Positions 39,955-47,915 of a stretch of DNA of 64,000 nt are shown here, one piece after another (the stretch's first letter is position 1; each line of letters opens with the position of its first letter). The DNA lies in contig NZ_WEGJ01000020.1 of assembly GCF_009604385.1 (NCBI RefSeq), positions 1 to 64,000 of the forward strand, in the 5' to 3' direction. A model generated the notes under the pieces. That model searched no databases and had not been told where the DNA came from. It worked only from the letters and a program-made list of their open reading frames with translations. The stretch comes from Streptomyces smaragdinus. Its GTDB lineage: Bacteria > Actinomycetota > Actinomycetes > Streptomycetales > Streptomycetaceae. A program made the translations under genes and the position numbers.

Positions 39955-41364
39955 TCAGTTCTGTACGCGCAGCTGCCGCACGCACGCCGCGACCACCCCG
40001 GCCAGGAACGGCTCGGGGTCGACGTGCGCCGGGTACGGCTCCGGTACGACCTCGTGTACGACGCCGTTGGCGAACAGGGTCCCCGAGCCCACGCCCTGGC
40101 GCTCCACCATCTCCGCCGCGTGCGCCGTGTCCCGGTGGACGATCGCGCTCGCCCCCTCCGGCAGCAGCGGCGACAGCCACGCGTGCTGCGCCGCCACCAC
40201 CCGCCGCGCCGGCACCAGGGCGAGGGCGCCACCGCCCGTGCCCTGCCCGAGGATCACGGACACGCTCGGCACCGTCAGCGCCGTCATCCGCGCCAGGCAC
40301 CGCGCGATCTCCCCGGCCAGGGCCCCCTCCTCCGCCGCCGGCGACAGATCGGCGCCCGCCGTGTCGACGACCGTCAGCAGGGGCAGGCCCAGCTGCTCGG
40401 CCAGGTCCATCGCGCGCTGCGCCTGCCGCAGTCCCGCCGGCCCCATCGGCGCCGGCGCCGCCCGGTCGTGCCCGGCGACCACCCACGACACGCCGCCGAG
40501 GCTCGCCGTCGCCACGACGACCGCGTCGTCGCGCTCACCCTCGTTGGTCCCGTGGAACTCCACCACGTCGGCCGCCCGGGCCAGCAGCTCCCGCAGCCCC
40601 GGCCGCCCGGTGTCCCGGCTGAGCAGCACGGAGTCCCAGGTCGAGCCGCCGTCCGGGGGCCTTCCCAGCGCTCCCGCCGCGGCCGGGCGTAGGGAGCGCG
40701 CCTCCGTCACCCGCATGATCCGCGCCATCGTCGCCCCCATCTCCCCGGCCGTCAGCACCGCGTCGATGACTCCCCGCGCCGCCAGATTCTCGGCGGTCTG
40801 CACCCCCTCGGGGAACCGGGTGCCCATGAGCGTCGCGTACACCCGCGGCCCGGAGAAGGCGAGCAGCGCCCCCGGCTCGGCGGCCGTGAAGTGCGCGAGG
40901 GAGCCCCACGACGCGAACGCCCCGCCCGTCGTCGGATGCCGCAGATGGGCGACGTACAGCAGCCCGTGCCGCCGGTGTTCGCCGACGGCCCGGGCGATGT
41001 CCGCCATCAGGACGAACGCCCGTGTCCCCTCCTGCATCCGCGTCCCGCCCGACGCCGGCGCGGCCAGCAGCGGCAGCCGCGCCGCCGTCGCCCGCTCGAA
41101 CGCCGCGATGATCCGCCGGGCCGCCGCGGTGCCTATCGACCCGGCCAGGAACTCGAACGCCCCGACGACGACGGCGACCTGCCGCCCCTCGATCCGCCCG
41201 GTCCCGGTGACGACCGACTCGTCGTGCCCGGACGCCTTCGCCGCCCGCACCAGCTCCGCGCGGTAGGCGGGGTCGTCGGAGGTGATCTCGACGGGGGAGT
41301 CCCACGAGACGAACGACCCGGGATCGAGAAGCGCGCCGAGATACGCCTCGCTCGACGAGCTCAC
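39955..41364 (-). CDS. Fused AccD-AccA-type carboxyltransferase
   Basis: The protein has 469 residues, with GTG 41364 overlapping the CoA-transferase stop (GTGA). The N-terminal half is AccD-like (GTGRIEGRQVAVVVGAFEFL, ASGGTRMQEGTRAFVLMADI, EPGALLAFSGPRVYATLMGT). The C-terminal half is AccA-like (GLRQAQRAMDLAEQLGLPLL, VSVILGQGTGGGALALVPA). The AccD zinc-ribbon Cys cluster is missing. No biotin carboxylase or carrier gene is adjacent, so it relies on subunits elsewhere or works without biotin. It probably handles a CoA ester made by the coupled CaiB-type enzyme. Confidence 0.8.
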   Translation of the reverse strand: MSSSSEAYLGALLDPGSFVSWDSPVEITSDDPAYRAELVRAAKASGHDESVVTGTGRIEGRQVAVVVGAFEFLAGSIGTAAARRIIAAFERATAARLPLLAAPASGGTRMQEGTRAFVLMADIARAVGEHRRHGLLYVAHLRHPTTGGAFASWGSLAHFTAAEPGALLAFSGPRVYATLMGTRFPEGVQTAENLAARGVIDAVLTAGEMGATMARIMRVTEARSLRPAAAGALGRPPDGGSTWDSVLLSRDTGRPGLRELLARAADVVEFHGTNEGERDDAVVVATASLGGVSWVVAGHDRAAPAPMGPAGLRQAQRAMDLAEQLGLPLLTVVDTAGADLSPAAEEGALAGEIARCLARMTALTVPSVSVILGQGTGGGALALVPARRVVAAQHAWLSPLLPEGASAIVHRDTAHAAEMVERQGVGSGTLFANGVVHEVVPEPYPAHVDPEPFLAGVVAACVRQLRVQN

Positions 41365-42548
41365 CGCACACCGCCGTTCGCCCACGCCCGCACCCGCTCG
41401 GTGTCCGACCCGAGCACCGGCGGGGCGGCGTGTCCCGTACGGGTCACTTCCGCGCCCTCGGTGTCGAAGAACCGCAGCGGCGGACCGGGGAGGGTGAGCG
41501 GGCCCAGCGTCTCGTGGTCGACCTCGATGAGCAGGCCCTGGCTGCGCACCTGGTCCCAGGCGTACACCTCGTCGATCGAGCGGACCTTCCCGGCGGGTAT
41601 CCCGGCCTCGTCGAGCCTGGCCAGCAGCTCGTCCCGCCGCCACGGCGCGAACACCTTCTCGACCAGCGCGATCACCTCTTCCCGGTTGCCCGCCCGCTCG
41701 GGGTTGGTGGCCATGCCGGGGGTGTCGGGGTCGATGCCGAACGCCGCGCAGAACGCGTGCCACAGCCGCTCGCTGCCCACCGCGATCTGCACCGCGCCGT
41801 CGGCGCAGGGGAACAGGCCGTACGGGGAGATCGCCACATGGTGGTTGCCCTGCGCCTGCCCCGCCTCGCCGGCGATGGTCCACCGGGTGCCCTGGAAGCC
41901 GTGGATGCCGACGGTCGCGGCGAGGAGCGAGGACCGTACGACGCCCCCCTTCCCCGTCTGCGCGCGCTCGTGCAGCGCGGCGAGCACGCCGTAGGCGCCG
42001 TACATCCCGGCGAGGATGTCGGAGATCGGGGTGCCGACCTTCTGCGGGTCGTCGGGGGCGGAGCCGGTGATGCTCATCAGACCCGCCTCGCCCTGCGCGA
42101 TCTGGTCGTAGCCGGAGCGGCCGCCCTCGGGGCCGTCGTGGCCGAAGCCGGTCAGGGAGAGGACGACGAGGCGCGGGTTGAGGCCGTGCAGGACGTCGTT
42201 GCCGAGGCCGAGGCGGTCGAGGACGCCGGTGCGGAAGTTCTCGATCAGCACGTCGGCCCGCTCGACGAGCCGGAGCAGGGTGGCGAGGTCGTCGGGGGCC
42301 TTCAGGTCGAGCTCGACGGACTCCTTGTTGCGGTTGGCGGACAGGAAGTACGTCGACTCGCGGTTTTTGCCCTCCGGCTGGACGAACGGCGGCCCCCAGC
42401 CGCGGGTGTCGTCCCCGATGCCGGGGTTCTCGACTTTGATCACGCGAGCGCCGAGGTCGCCCAGCATCATCGAGGCGTGCGGGCCGGCGAGGGCGCGCGA
42501 GAGGTCGACGACGAGCAGCCCGGCGAGGGGGCCTGTTGAATCGATCAT
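41361..42548 (-). CDS. CaiB/BaiF-family CoA-transferase
   Basis: The protein has 395 residues. The family signature is clear: LLVVDLSRALAGPHASMMLG, GARVIKVENPG, a candidate catalytic Asp region (NRNKESVELDLKAPD), and SGYDQIAQGEAGLMSITG. It should move CoA between carboxylic acids. ATG 42548 has no obvious Shine-Dalgarno sequence and lies directly against operator E, so the mRNA may be leaderless. Coupled to the carboxyltransferase, it is the first gene of the minus-strand operon at the right end of the island. Confidence 0.85.
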   Translation of the reverse strand: MIDSTGPLAGLLVVDLSRALAGPHASMMLGDLGARVIKVENPGIGDDTRGWGPPFVQPEGKNRESTYFLSANRNKESVELDLKAPDDLATLLRLVERADVLIENFRTGVLDRLGLGNDVLHGLNPRLVVLSLTGFGHDGPEGGRSGYDQIAQGEAGLMSITGSAPDDPQKVGTPISDILAGMYGAYGVLAALHERAQTGKGGVVRSSLLAATVGIHGFQGTRWTIAGEAGQAQGNHHVAISPYGLFPCADGAVQIAVGSERLWHAFCAAFGIDPDTPGMATNPERAGNREEVIALVEKVFAPWRRDELLARLDEAGIPAGKVRSIDEVYAWDQVRSQGLLIEVDHETLGPLTLPGPPLRFFDTEGAEVTRTGHAAPPVLGSDTERVRAWANGGVR

Positions 42549-42580
42549 ATGATGCAGCCTATGGAATATAGAATGCAATG
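42549..42580. promoter_or_regulatory. Candidate GntR operator E (CoA-transferase operon)
   Basis: The plus strand has ATGATGCAGCCTATGGAATA followed by TAGAATGCAATG, with TGCA at both ends. The core TGCAGCCTAT matches sites B-D. It abuts the start codon, so binding should block transcription directly. Confidence 0.6.
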
Positions 42581-42603
42581 ACCAGAGGCTGGGGGCGTAC
42601 GAA

Positions 42604-42646
42604 CGACGGGACCCCCACCGGCCGTACGCCTGCGGGGGTCCCGTCG
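42604..42646 (-). terminator. Hairpin terminator after RCC1 copy 1
   Basis: CGACGGGACCCCC pairs perfectly over 13 bases across a 17-base loop, just beyond the stop of the minus-strand RCC1 gene. Confidence 0.8.
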
Positions 42647-42653
42647 GATCGCG

Positions 42654-44237
42654 TCAGCAGTGCTTGTCGCCCTTCGGGCACTCGTGGCGCCTGTTGTCCA
42701 GCGGCACGTTGACGTGCCCGCCCGCGCCGTCCACCTCGATCGGGCCCGTGACCGGGTCCTTCGGGAGCTTGTAGCCCTCCGGGACGTCCGTCTCCTCGAC
42801 GTAGTAACTGCCCGACTCGAGGCCCTCGAACGTGCACAGGCCTTCGTCGTCCGTGGCGCAGCCCTCGCCCACCGGGGTGTCGTCCGGCTGCAGTCCGGGC
42901 TCGTCGTTCGTCTCCCGCCAGAGCCGGAACACCGCCCCGGCGAGCGGGTCGCCGGAGACCGCGTCCGTCTTGCGGACCGTGATCGCGCCCTGGGCCCGCG
43001 GCACGAACAGCGCCACCGTGCTGGCCCAGCCGCCGGTGTAGTCGGTGACCGTCAGCCCTTCCGGCAGCTGGGGGCGGACCGGCAGCGGATAGACCACGAA
43101 GTCACCGGTGCCGACCTCGCCGTGCAGGCCCTCGCCCCACTCGAGGAGTCCGCCGTCGGCGGTGCCGGCCATGACGTGGTAGTAACCGACCACGATGTCG
43201 GTGACGTCGGCGTCCTCCGGCAGCAGCACCGGCCCGGGCGTGTTCCGCCAGTCGGTGGTTCCGTTGCCCAGCTGCCCCCAGCCGTTGTGGCCCCAGGAGT
43301 ACGCGTCGCCCTCCGACGTCAGGGCCACGCCGCTGTACGCCCCGGCCCCGATGTCGGTGACCGTGATGCCGGCCGGCAGCTGCACGGCGACCGGCAGGTT
43401 CTGCTGCCCCAGTGGGCCGATGCCCAGCTGGCCCTCGGCATTGGCGCCCCAGGCCAGCACCCCGGTGGTCGTACGGGCCATGCTGTGGGCCCAGCCGCCC
43501 GAGACCTGCAGCACCCGGACGGGGCCGGGGATGCCGACCCACGTCGGCACCATCCGGTTGGTCGTGGTGTTGTCGCCCAGCTGGCCGTTGCCGTTGCGGC
43601 CCCAGGCCAGGACGTCACCCGTGGCGGTGAGCGCCAGCGCGTGCTCCCGGCCGCAGGCGATCTGGGTGAGCGTGACGTCGTCGGGCAGGGTCACCTCGAC
43701 CGGCGTCGGGTGGTCCATGAGGTCGCCGGTGCCCAGCTGCCCGTACGCGTTGTCGCCCCACGCGAAGAGCCGGCCGTCCGAGGCCAGCGCGAGGGTGAAC
43801 TCCCCGCCGCCGGCGACCTGGGTGACTGTCACGTCGTCGGGGAGCGCCGCCTCGGCCGGCGTGGAGCGGTCCTGGGTGCTGCCGTCACCGAGCTGCCCCT
43901 GCGAGTTGTGGCCCCAGGCCAGGACCCGCCCCTCGGAGGTGACGGCGAGGTTGTGGAAGGCGCCGGCCTCGACGTCGGTGAGCCGCACGCCGTCCGGCAG
44001 GGTCACGTCCCCCGGCAGGCTCCGGTTGTCGGTGGTGCCGTCGCCGAGCTGGCCGTAGGCGTTGTATCCCCAGGACATCGCGACGTCGGTGGGCTCCGAC
44101 GGCCCCTGGGCGGCGGCCGGCGGGGCGAGGAGCCCGAGCCCGGCGACCAGCGCCGACAATGCGGTGGCGAGAGCGGTGGCCCGCCCCCTCGTACGACCGT
44201 GGGCCCGCCTCGCGCGGACCGGATTCAGTAAACGCAT
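42654..44237 (-). CDS. Secreted RCC1-repeat / SpaA-domain protein, copy 1
   Basis: The protein has 527 residues. A signal peptide (ALSALVAGLGLLAPPAAAQG) is followed by seven RCC1 repeats of ~50 residues, each with a WGxNxxGQLGDG motif (AMSWGYNAYGQLGDG, VLAWGHNSQGQLGDG and so on), predicting a seven-bladed propeller. From ~415 comes a SpaA/Cna-B-like domain: the strand ITVRKTDAVSGDPLAGAVFR, YYVEETDVPEGYKL, and a late Asn (LDNRR). These fit a Lys-Asn isopeptide with Glu catalyst. It ends CPKGDKHC with no LPxTG. It is probably exported and surface-associated; the ligand is unknown. Confidence 0.8.
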   Translation of the reverse strand: MRLLNPVRARRAHGRTRGRATALATALSALVAGLGLLAPPAAAQGPSEPTDVAMSWGYNAYGQLGDGTTDNRSLPGDVTLPDGVRLTDVEAGAFHNLAVTSEGRVLAWGHNSQGQLGDGSTQDRSTPAEAALPDDVTVTQVAGGGEFTLALASDGRLFAWGDNAYGQLGTGDLMDHPTPVEVTLPDDVTLTQIACGREHALALTATGDVLAWGRNGNGQLGDNTTTNRMVPTWVGIPGPVRVLQVSGGWAHSMARTTTGVLAWGANAEGQLGIGPLGQQNLPVAVQLPAGITVTDIGAGAYSGVALTSEGDAYSWGHNGWGQLGNGTTDWRNTPGPVLLPEDADVTDIVVGYYHVMAGTADGGLLEWGEGLHGEVGTGDFVVYPLPVRPQLPEGLTVTDYTGGWASTVALFVPRAQGAITVRKTDAVSGDPLAGAVFRLWRETNDEPGLQPDDTPVGEGCATDDEGLCTFEGLESGSYYVEETDVPEGYKLPKDPVTGPIEVDGAGGHVNVPLDNRRHECPKGDKHC

Positions 44238-44305
44238 GTCCCGTGTCTACGTCATATGCCGATGCGCTCCCGGGTCACGCGCCACGAGGTCCCTGACATG
44301 GAGCA
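44238..44305 (-). promoter_or_regulatory. Conserved RCC1-family promoter, copy 1
   Basis: On the minus strand TCCATGTCAGGGA lies about 31 bases before CATATGACGTAGACACGGGAC, which touches the ATG. TAGACA ends six bases before the start and could be the -10 box of a leaderless transcript. No ribosome binding site is present. Confidence 0.55.
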
Positions 44306-44337
44306 GCCGGACCCCCCGTACCGCAGGGGGGTCCGGC
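44306..44337 (-). terminator. Hairpin terminator after RCC1 copy 2
   Basis: GCCGGACCCCCC pairs perfectly over 12 bases across an 8-base loop, ten bases beyond the copy 2 stop. Confidence 0.8.
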
Positions 44338-44347
44338 CGCGAGCCGT

Positions 44348-45940
44348 TCAGCAGGTCTTGTCGCCCTTGGCGCACTCGGCGCGCTCGTTGCTGAGGAGCG
44401 CGGCGGCCTGTCCGCCGTTCCCGTCGATCTCGTACGGGCCGGAGACCGGGTCCTCGGGCAGGACAAAGCCGTCGGGGACGTCCGTCTCCTCGATGTAATA
44501 GCTGCCCGTGGGGAGTTCCCCGAACTCGCACACCCCGTCGCCGTCGGTGGCGCAGCCCTCGCCGATCGCGGTGTCCGGGTTCTCGCCCTCGGTCTGCAGA
44601 CCGGCCTGCCCGTTCGTCTCGCGCCACAGCCGCAGCACCGCGCCGGGCAGCGGATCGCTGGTGTCGGCGGCGACCTTGGTGGCGACGATGACTCCGGTCC
44701 GCGGGAGGACAGCGCGCCGCGTCACGGCCAGGCTGAAGATCCGGCCGCCGCTGTACTCGACGACCGTCTCCCCGTCGGGGATGTCGACCCACAGCGGGTT
44801 CAGCCGGGAGGGGACCTCCTCCGTCACGTCCTCGCCCCAGGCCAGCAGCCGGCCGTCGTCCGTCCGGGCCAGGCTGTGGTAGTAACCGCCGACGACGTCG
44901 GCGACATGGGCCTCCTCCGGCAGCCGCGCCGTCACCGGGGTGCGCCGCTCCTCCCGCGTACCGTCGCCCAGCTGACCCCAGAAGTTGTCGCCCCAGGCCA
45001 GCACGTCGCCGTCGGAGGTGGCGGCCAGGCTGTGGTACGAGCCGGAGCCGATGTCGACGACGGAGACACCCGCGGGAAGGTGCACCGCCACCGGCTCGTT
45101 CCGGCCCTCGGCGGTGTTGTCGCCCAGCTGCCCGAAGGTGTTGTTGCCCCAGGCCAGCACGTCGCCGTCGGTCGTCAGGGCCAGGCTGTGCCGCCAGCCG
45201 ACGGCGACCTCGGACACGTCGGCCCCGGCGGGCAGCAGCGTCTCCACCGGCTCGTGCCGGTCGGTGTTGCCGCCGTCGCCCAGCTCCCCGTAGAAGTTGT
45301 GGCCCCAGGCCAGGACGTCCCCGGCGGAGGTGAGGGCCAGACTGTGCCCGCCGCCGGCCGCGACCTGGGTCACCTGGACGCCGTCCGGGAGGTGGACCTC
45401 GACGGGCGTGTGGTGTTCGGTCGTGGTGTCGTCGCCGAGCTGGCCGTACGAGTTGTCGCCCCAGCCGAAGAGGCGGCCGTCCTCGGCGAGCGCCAGGCTG
45501 AAGTGGGCGCCGCCGGCGGCGCGGACGATCCGGGCGTCCGCCGGGAGCTCCACCTCGACCGGCGTCAGCCGCACCTCCTCGGTGCCGTCGCCGAGCTGGC
45601 CGCGGCTGTTGTCCCCCCAGGCCAGGACCCGGCCGGTGGAGGTGATGCCGAGGGCGTGGTAGCGGCCGGCCTCGATGTCGACGAGGTGAACGTCGTCCGG
45701 CAGCATCACGTCACCGGGCAGCGGCCGGTCCTCCGTACTGCCGTCGCCGAGCTGGCCGAAGCGGTTGTAGCCCCAGGACAGGGCGGCGTCGCCCTCCGGC
45801 GGGTTCTCCTGTGCGGCGGCCGGCTGGGCGGTCAGACCGAGCCCGGCCAGCAGCCCCCATAAGACGGTGGCCGCGACCGCGGTCCGCCTCCTCGCATCAC
45901 TGTGGGTCCGCGCGGAGCGGATCAGATTGAGTGCACTCAT
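44348..45940 (-). CDS. Secreted RCC1-repeat / SpaA-domain protein, copy 2
   Basis: The protein has 530 residues. A signal peptide (VLWGLLAGLGLTAQPAAAQE) and seven RCC1 blades are visible (ALSWGYNRFGQLGDG, LFGWGDNSYGQLGDD, VLAWGDNFWGQLGDG); the seventh (LLAWGEDVTEEVPSR) is degenerate. The SpaA-like domain keeps GAVLRLWRETNGQAGLQ, the internal Cys pair in GCATDGDGVCEF, and YYIEETDVPDGF. The strand reads VIVATKVAAD, where the other copies have KTD. It ends NERAECAKGDKTC. It has its own promoter and terminator, so each copy is a separate transcription unit. Confidence 0.8.
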   Translation of the reverse strand: MSALNLIRSARTHSDARRRTAVAATVLWGLLAGLGLTAQPAAAQENPPEGDAALSWGYNRFGQLGDGSTEDRPLPGDVMLPDDVHLVDIEAGRYHALGITSTGRVLAWGDNSRGQLGDGTEEVRLTPVEVELPADARIVRAAGGAHFSLALAEDGRLFGWGDNSYGQLGDDTTTEHHTPVEVHLPDGVQVTQVAAGGGHSLALTSAGDVLAWGHNFYGELGDGGNTDRHEPVETLLPAGADVSEVAVGWRHSLALTTDGDVLAWGNNTFGQLGDNTAEGRNEPVAVHLPAGVSVVDIGSGSYHSLAATSDGDVLAWGDNFWGQLGDGTREERRTPVTARLPEEAHVADVVGGYYHSLARTDDGRLLAWGEDVTEEVPSRLNPLWVDIPDGETVVEYSGGRIFSLAVTRRAVLPRTGVIVATKVAADTSDPLPGAVLRLWRETNGQAGLQTEGENPDTAIGEGCATDGDGVCEFGELPTGSYYIEETDVPDGFVLPEDPVSGPYEIDGNGGQAAALLSNERAECAKGDKTC

Positions 45941-46008
45941 GGTCCGTGTCTACGTCATATGCCAACGGCCGCCCCCTCGGCGCCCCGCGCTGTCCCTGAC
46001 ATGGAGCA
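45941..46008 (-). promoter_or_regulatory. Conserved RCC1-family promoter, copy 2
   Basis: The same elements occur as in copy 1: TCCATGTCAGGGA, then ~31 bases, then CATATGACGTAGACACGGAC, with TAGACA six bases before the ATG and no ribosome binding site. Confidence 0.55.
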
Positions 46009-46017
46009 GCACGCGAA

Positions 46018-46049
46018 GGACCCCCGCGGGCGGCTGCCCGCGGGGGTCC
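46018..46049 (-). terminator. Hairpin terminator after RCC1 copy 3
   Basis: GGACCCCCGCGGGC pairs perfectly over 14 bases with a 4-base loop. Confidence 0.8.
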
Positions 46050-46061
46050 TGGTCTGCCGGG

Positions 46062-47669
46062 TCAGCAGGCCTTGTCGCCCTTCTCGCACGGGGCGAGGTC
46101 GTTGCCGAGGCTTACGGTGACCGCCTCGCCGGCCCCGTCCACGGCGATCGGGCCGGTGACCGGGTCGGACGGCAGTGCGTAGCCCTCGGGGACGTCGGTC
46201 TCCTCGAGGTAGTAGTCGCCCGTCACCAGGCCGGAGAAGAGGCACCGTCCCTCGGGGCCGGTGGCGCAGCCCTCGCCGATCGCGGTGTCCGGGGTCTCGC
46301 CGCCGGTCTGCAGACCGTCCTGCTCGTTCGTCTCCCGCCAGAGCCGGAACACCGCGCCCGCGAGGGGATCGCCGGAGGCGGCGTCGGTCTTGTGGAGGAT
46401 GACCTGGCCCTGGTCGTCCGACGGGGCCGGCGGCTGCGCGAGTACGGCGAGGCTGAAGCTGATGCCGCCGGAGAAGTCGGCGACCTTCCGCCCGGCGGGC
46501 AGGTCGACGTAGTCCGGCAGGCGCCGGGTGACGGCGGCGCCGCCGTCGATGCCGCCGTGCACGCCGTCTCCCCAGGCGAGCAGCCGGCCGTCGGTCGTCC
46601 GCGCCAGGCTGTGGTAGTCACCGGCCCGGACGGCGTCGACGGTCACCCCGGCGGGCAGCTGCGCCAGGACCGGCAGGTGCCGCTCCGTCAGGGTCCCGTC
46701 GCCGAGCTGGCCGAACGAGTTGTGGCCCCAGGCCAGCACCGTGCCGTCGTCGGTGACGGCCAGCGCGTGATAGCCGCCGGCCGCGAAGTCGGTCACGGTC
46801 ACCCCGGCGGGCAGCTGCACCCCCACGGGCGTCGTACGGTCGGTCGTGGTGCCGTCGCCGAGCTGGCCGAAGGGGTTGTCGCCCCAGGCCAGCAGCCCGC
46901 CGGCGGCGGTGTGGGCGAGGCTGAAGAACTCCCCGGCGTCGACGTGCATGACGTCGGCGCCCGGCGGGATGTGTGTGGTCACCGGCGTCGTACGGCTGGT
47001 CAGGGTGCCGTCGCCGAGCTGGCCGTTGTTGTTCCGGCCCCAGGCCAGCACCCCGCCGCCCGTCGTGACGGCCAGGCTGTGGGTGCGGCCGGCCCCGAGG
47101 TCGGTGGCCGTGACGCCCGCGGGCAGATGTACCGCGACCGGGGTGTGGCGGTCGGTCGTGGTGCCGTCGCCGAGCTGGCCGTAGAAGTTGTCGCCCCAGG
47201 CGAACACCCGGCCGTCCGAGGCGAGCGCGAGGCTGAAGGCACGGCCGCCCTCGACCTGGGTGATCTCGACCCCGGCGGGGAAGTCCACCTCGACCGGGGT
47301 GTGGCGGTCGGTGGTGGTGCCGTCGCCGAGCTGGCCGTCGCTGTTGGCGCCCCAGGCGAACACCCGGCCGTCGTTGCTGACTCCGAGGGAGTGGTGGCCG
47401 CCGGCGTCGACGTCGACGAGCACCACACCGGCCGGGAGATCCACCTCCACCGGAGTGGTCTGGTCGGTCGTACCGCCGTCGCCGAGCTGGCCGTGGTTGT
47501 CGTACCCGAAGGCCAGGGTGCTGTCGGTGCTCTGGGCGGCGGCGGGTACGGCGGTGAGCGCCGACAGCCCGAGCCCGGCCACCAGTCCGCACACGGTGGC
47601 GGCGAGAAGGGGGGACCTACGCCTCTGCTTGGTCGTCCGCCCGCGGCGGACCAGGTTCACTACGCGCAT
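46062..47669 (-). CDS. Secreted RCC1-repeat / SpaA-domain protein, copy 3
   Basis: The protein has 535 residues. ATG 47669 is preferred over a frame that runs 400 codons further into the ctaD region, because it aligns with the paralogue starts (MRVVNLVRRGRTTKQRRR) and with the conserved promoter. There are a signal peptide (GLSALTAVPAAAQS), seven RCC1 blades (TLAFGYDNHGQLGDG, VFAWGANSDGQLGDG and so on) and a SpaA-like domain (VILHKTDAASGDPLAGAVFR, YYLEETDVPEGY). It ends with an Asn-containing strand and CEKGDKAC. It is the last copy before the array is interrupted. Confidence 0.8.
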   Translation of the reverse strand: MRVVNLVRRGRTTKQRRRSPLLAATVCGLVAGLGLSALTAVPAAAQSTDSTLAFGYDNHGQLGDGGTTDQTTPVEVDLPAGVVLVDVDAGGHHSLGVSNDGRVFAWGANSDGQLGDGTTTDRHTPVEVDFPAGVEITQVEGGRAFSLALASDGRVFAWGDNFYGQLGDGTTTDRHTPVAVHLPAGVTATDLGAGRTHSLAVTTGGGVLAWGRNNNGQLGDGTLTSRTTPVTTHIPPGADVMHVDAGEFFSLAHTAAGGLLAWGDNPFGQLGDGTTTDRTTPVGVQLPAGVTVTDFAAGGYHALAVTDDGTVLAWGHNSFGQLGDGTLTERHLPVLAQLPAGVTVDAVRAGDYHSLARTTDGRLLAWGDGVHGGIDGGAAVTRRLPDYVDLPAGRKVADFSGGISFSLAVLAQPPAPSDDQGQVILHKTDAASGDPLAGAVFRLWRETNEQDGLQTGGETPDTAIGEGCATGPEGRCLFSGLVTGDYYLEETDVPEGYALPSDPVTGPIAVDGAGEAVTVSLGNDLAPCEKGDKAC

Positions 47670-47738
47670 GATTCGTATGTACTTCACATATCGACCACCT
47701 CCGGGGAGCCCGCCCCGCGCTGTCCCTGACATGGAGCA
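47670..47738 (-). promoter_or_regulatory. Conserved RCC1-family promoter, copy 3
   Basis: TCCATGTCAGGGA lies ~31 bases before ATATGTGAAGTACATACG, with TACATA six bases before the ATG. It is divergent from ctaD. Confidence 0.55.
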
Positions 47739-47915
47739 GCGATCGTACGGATGCCGCCGTTCGGGTGGAGCTGTAGCCCGCTGGTGGCTCCCGCCGGGCG
47801 CGCCGGGGCCCGGCACGGGATATTCGGGAGGTACGCGCTGGACGCCGGCCGACGCGTCCCGTGCCGGCGGCGTCGCGCGGCTGTCCTGACCGAGAACGAG
47901 CAAGCAGGAGCTGCA

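Noticed and set aside
39955..41883. A 642-codon reading for the carboxyltransferase
   Set aside because: The extra N-terminal codons overlap the CoA-transferase gene in another frame; GTG 41364 with GTGA coupling begins the homologous part.
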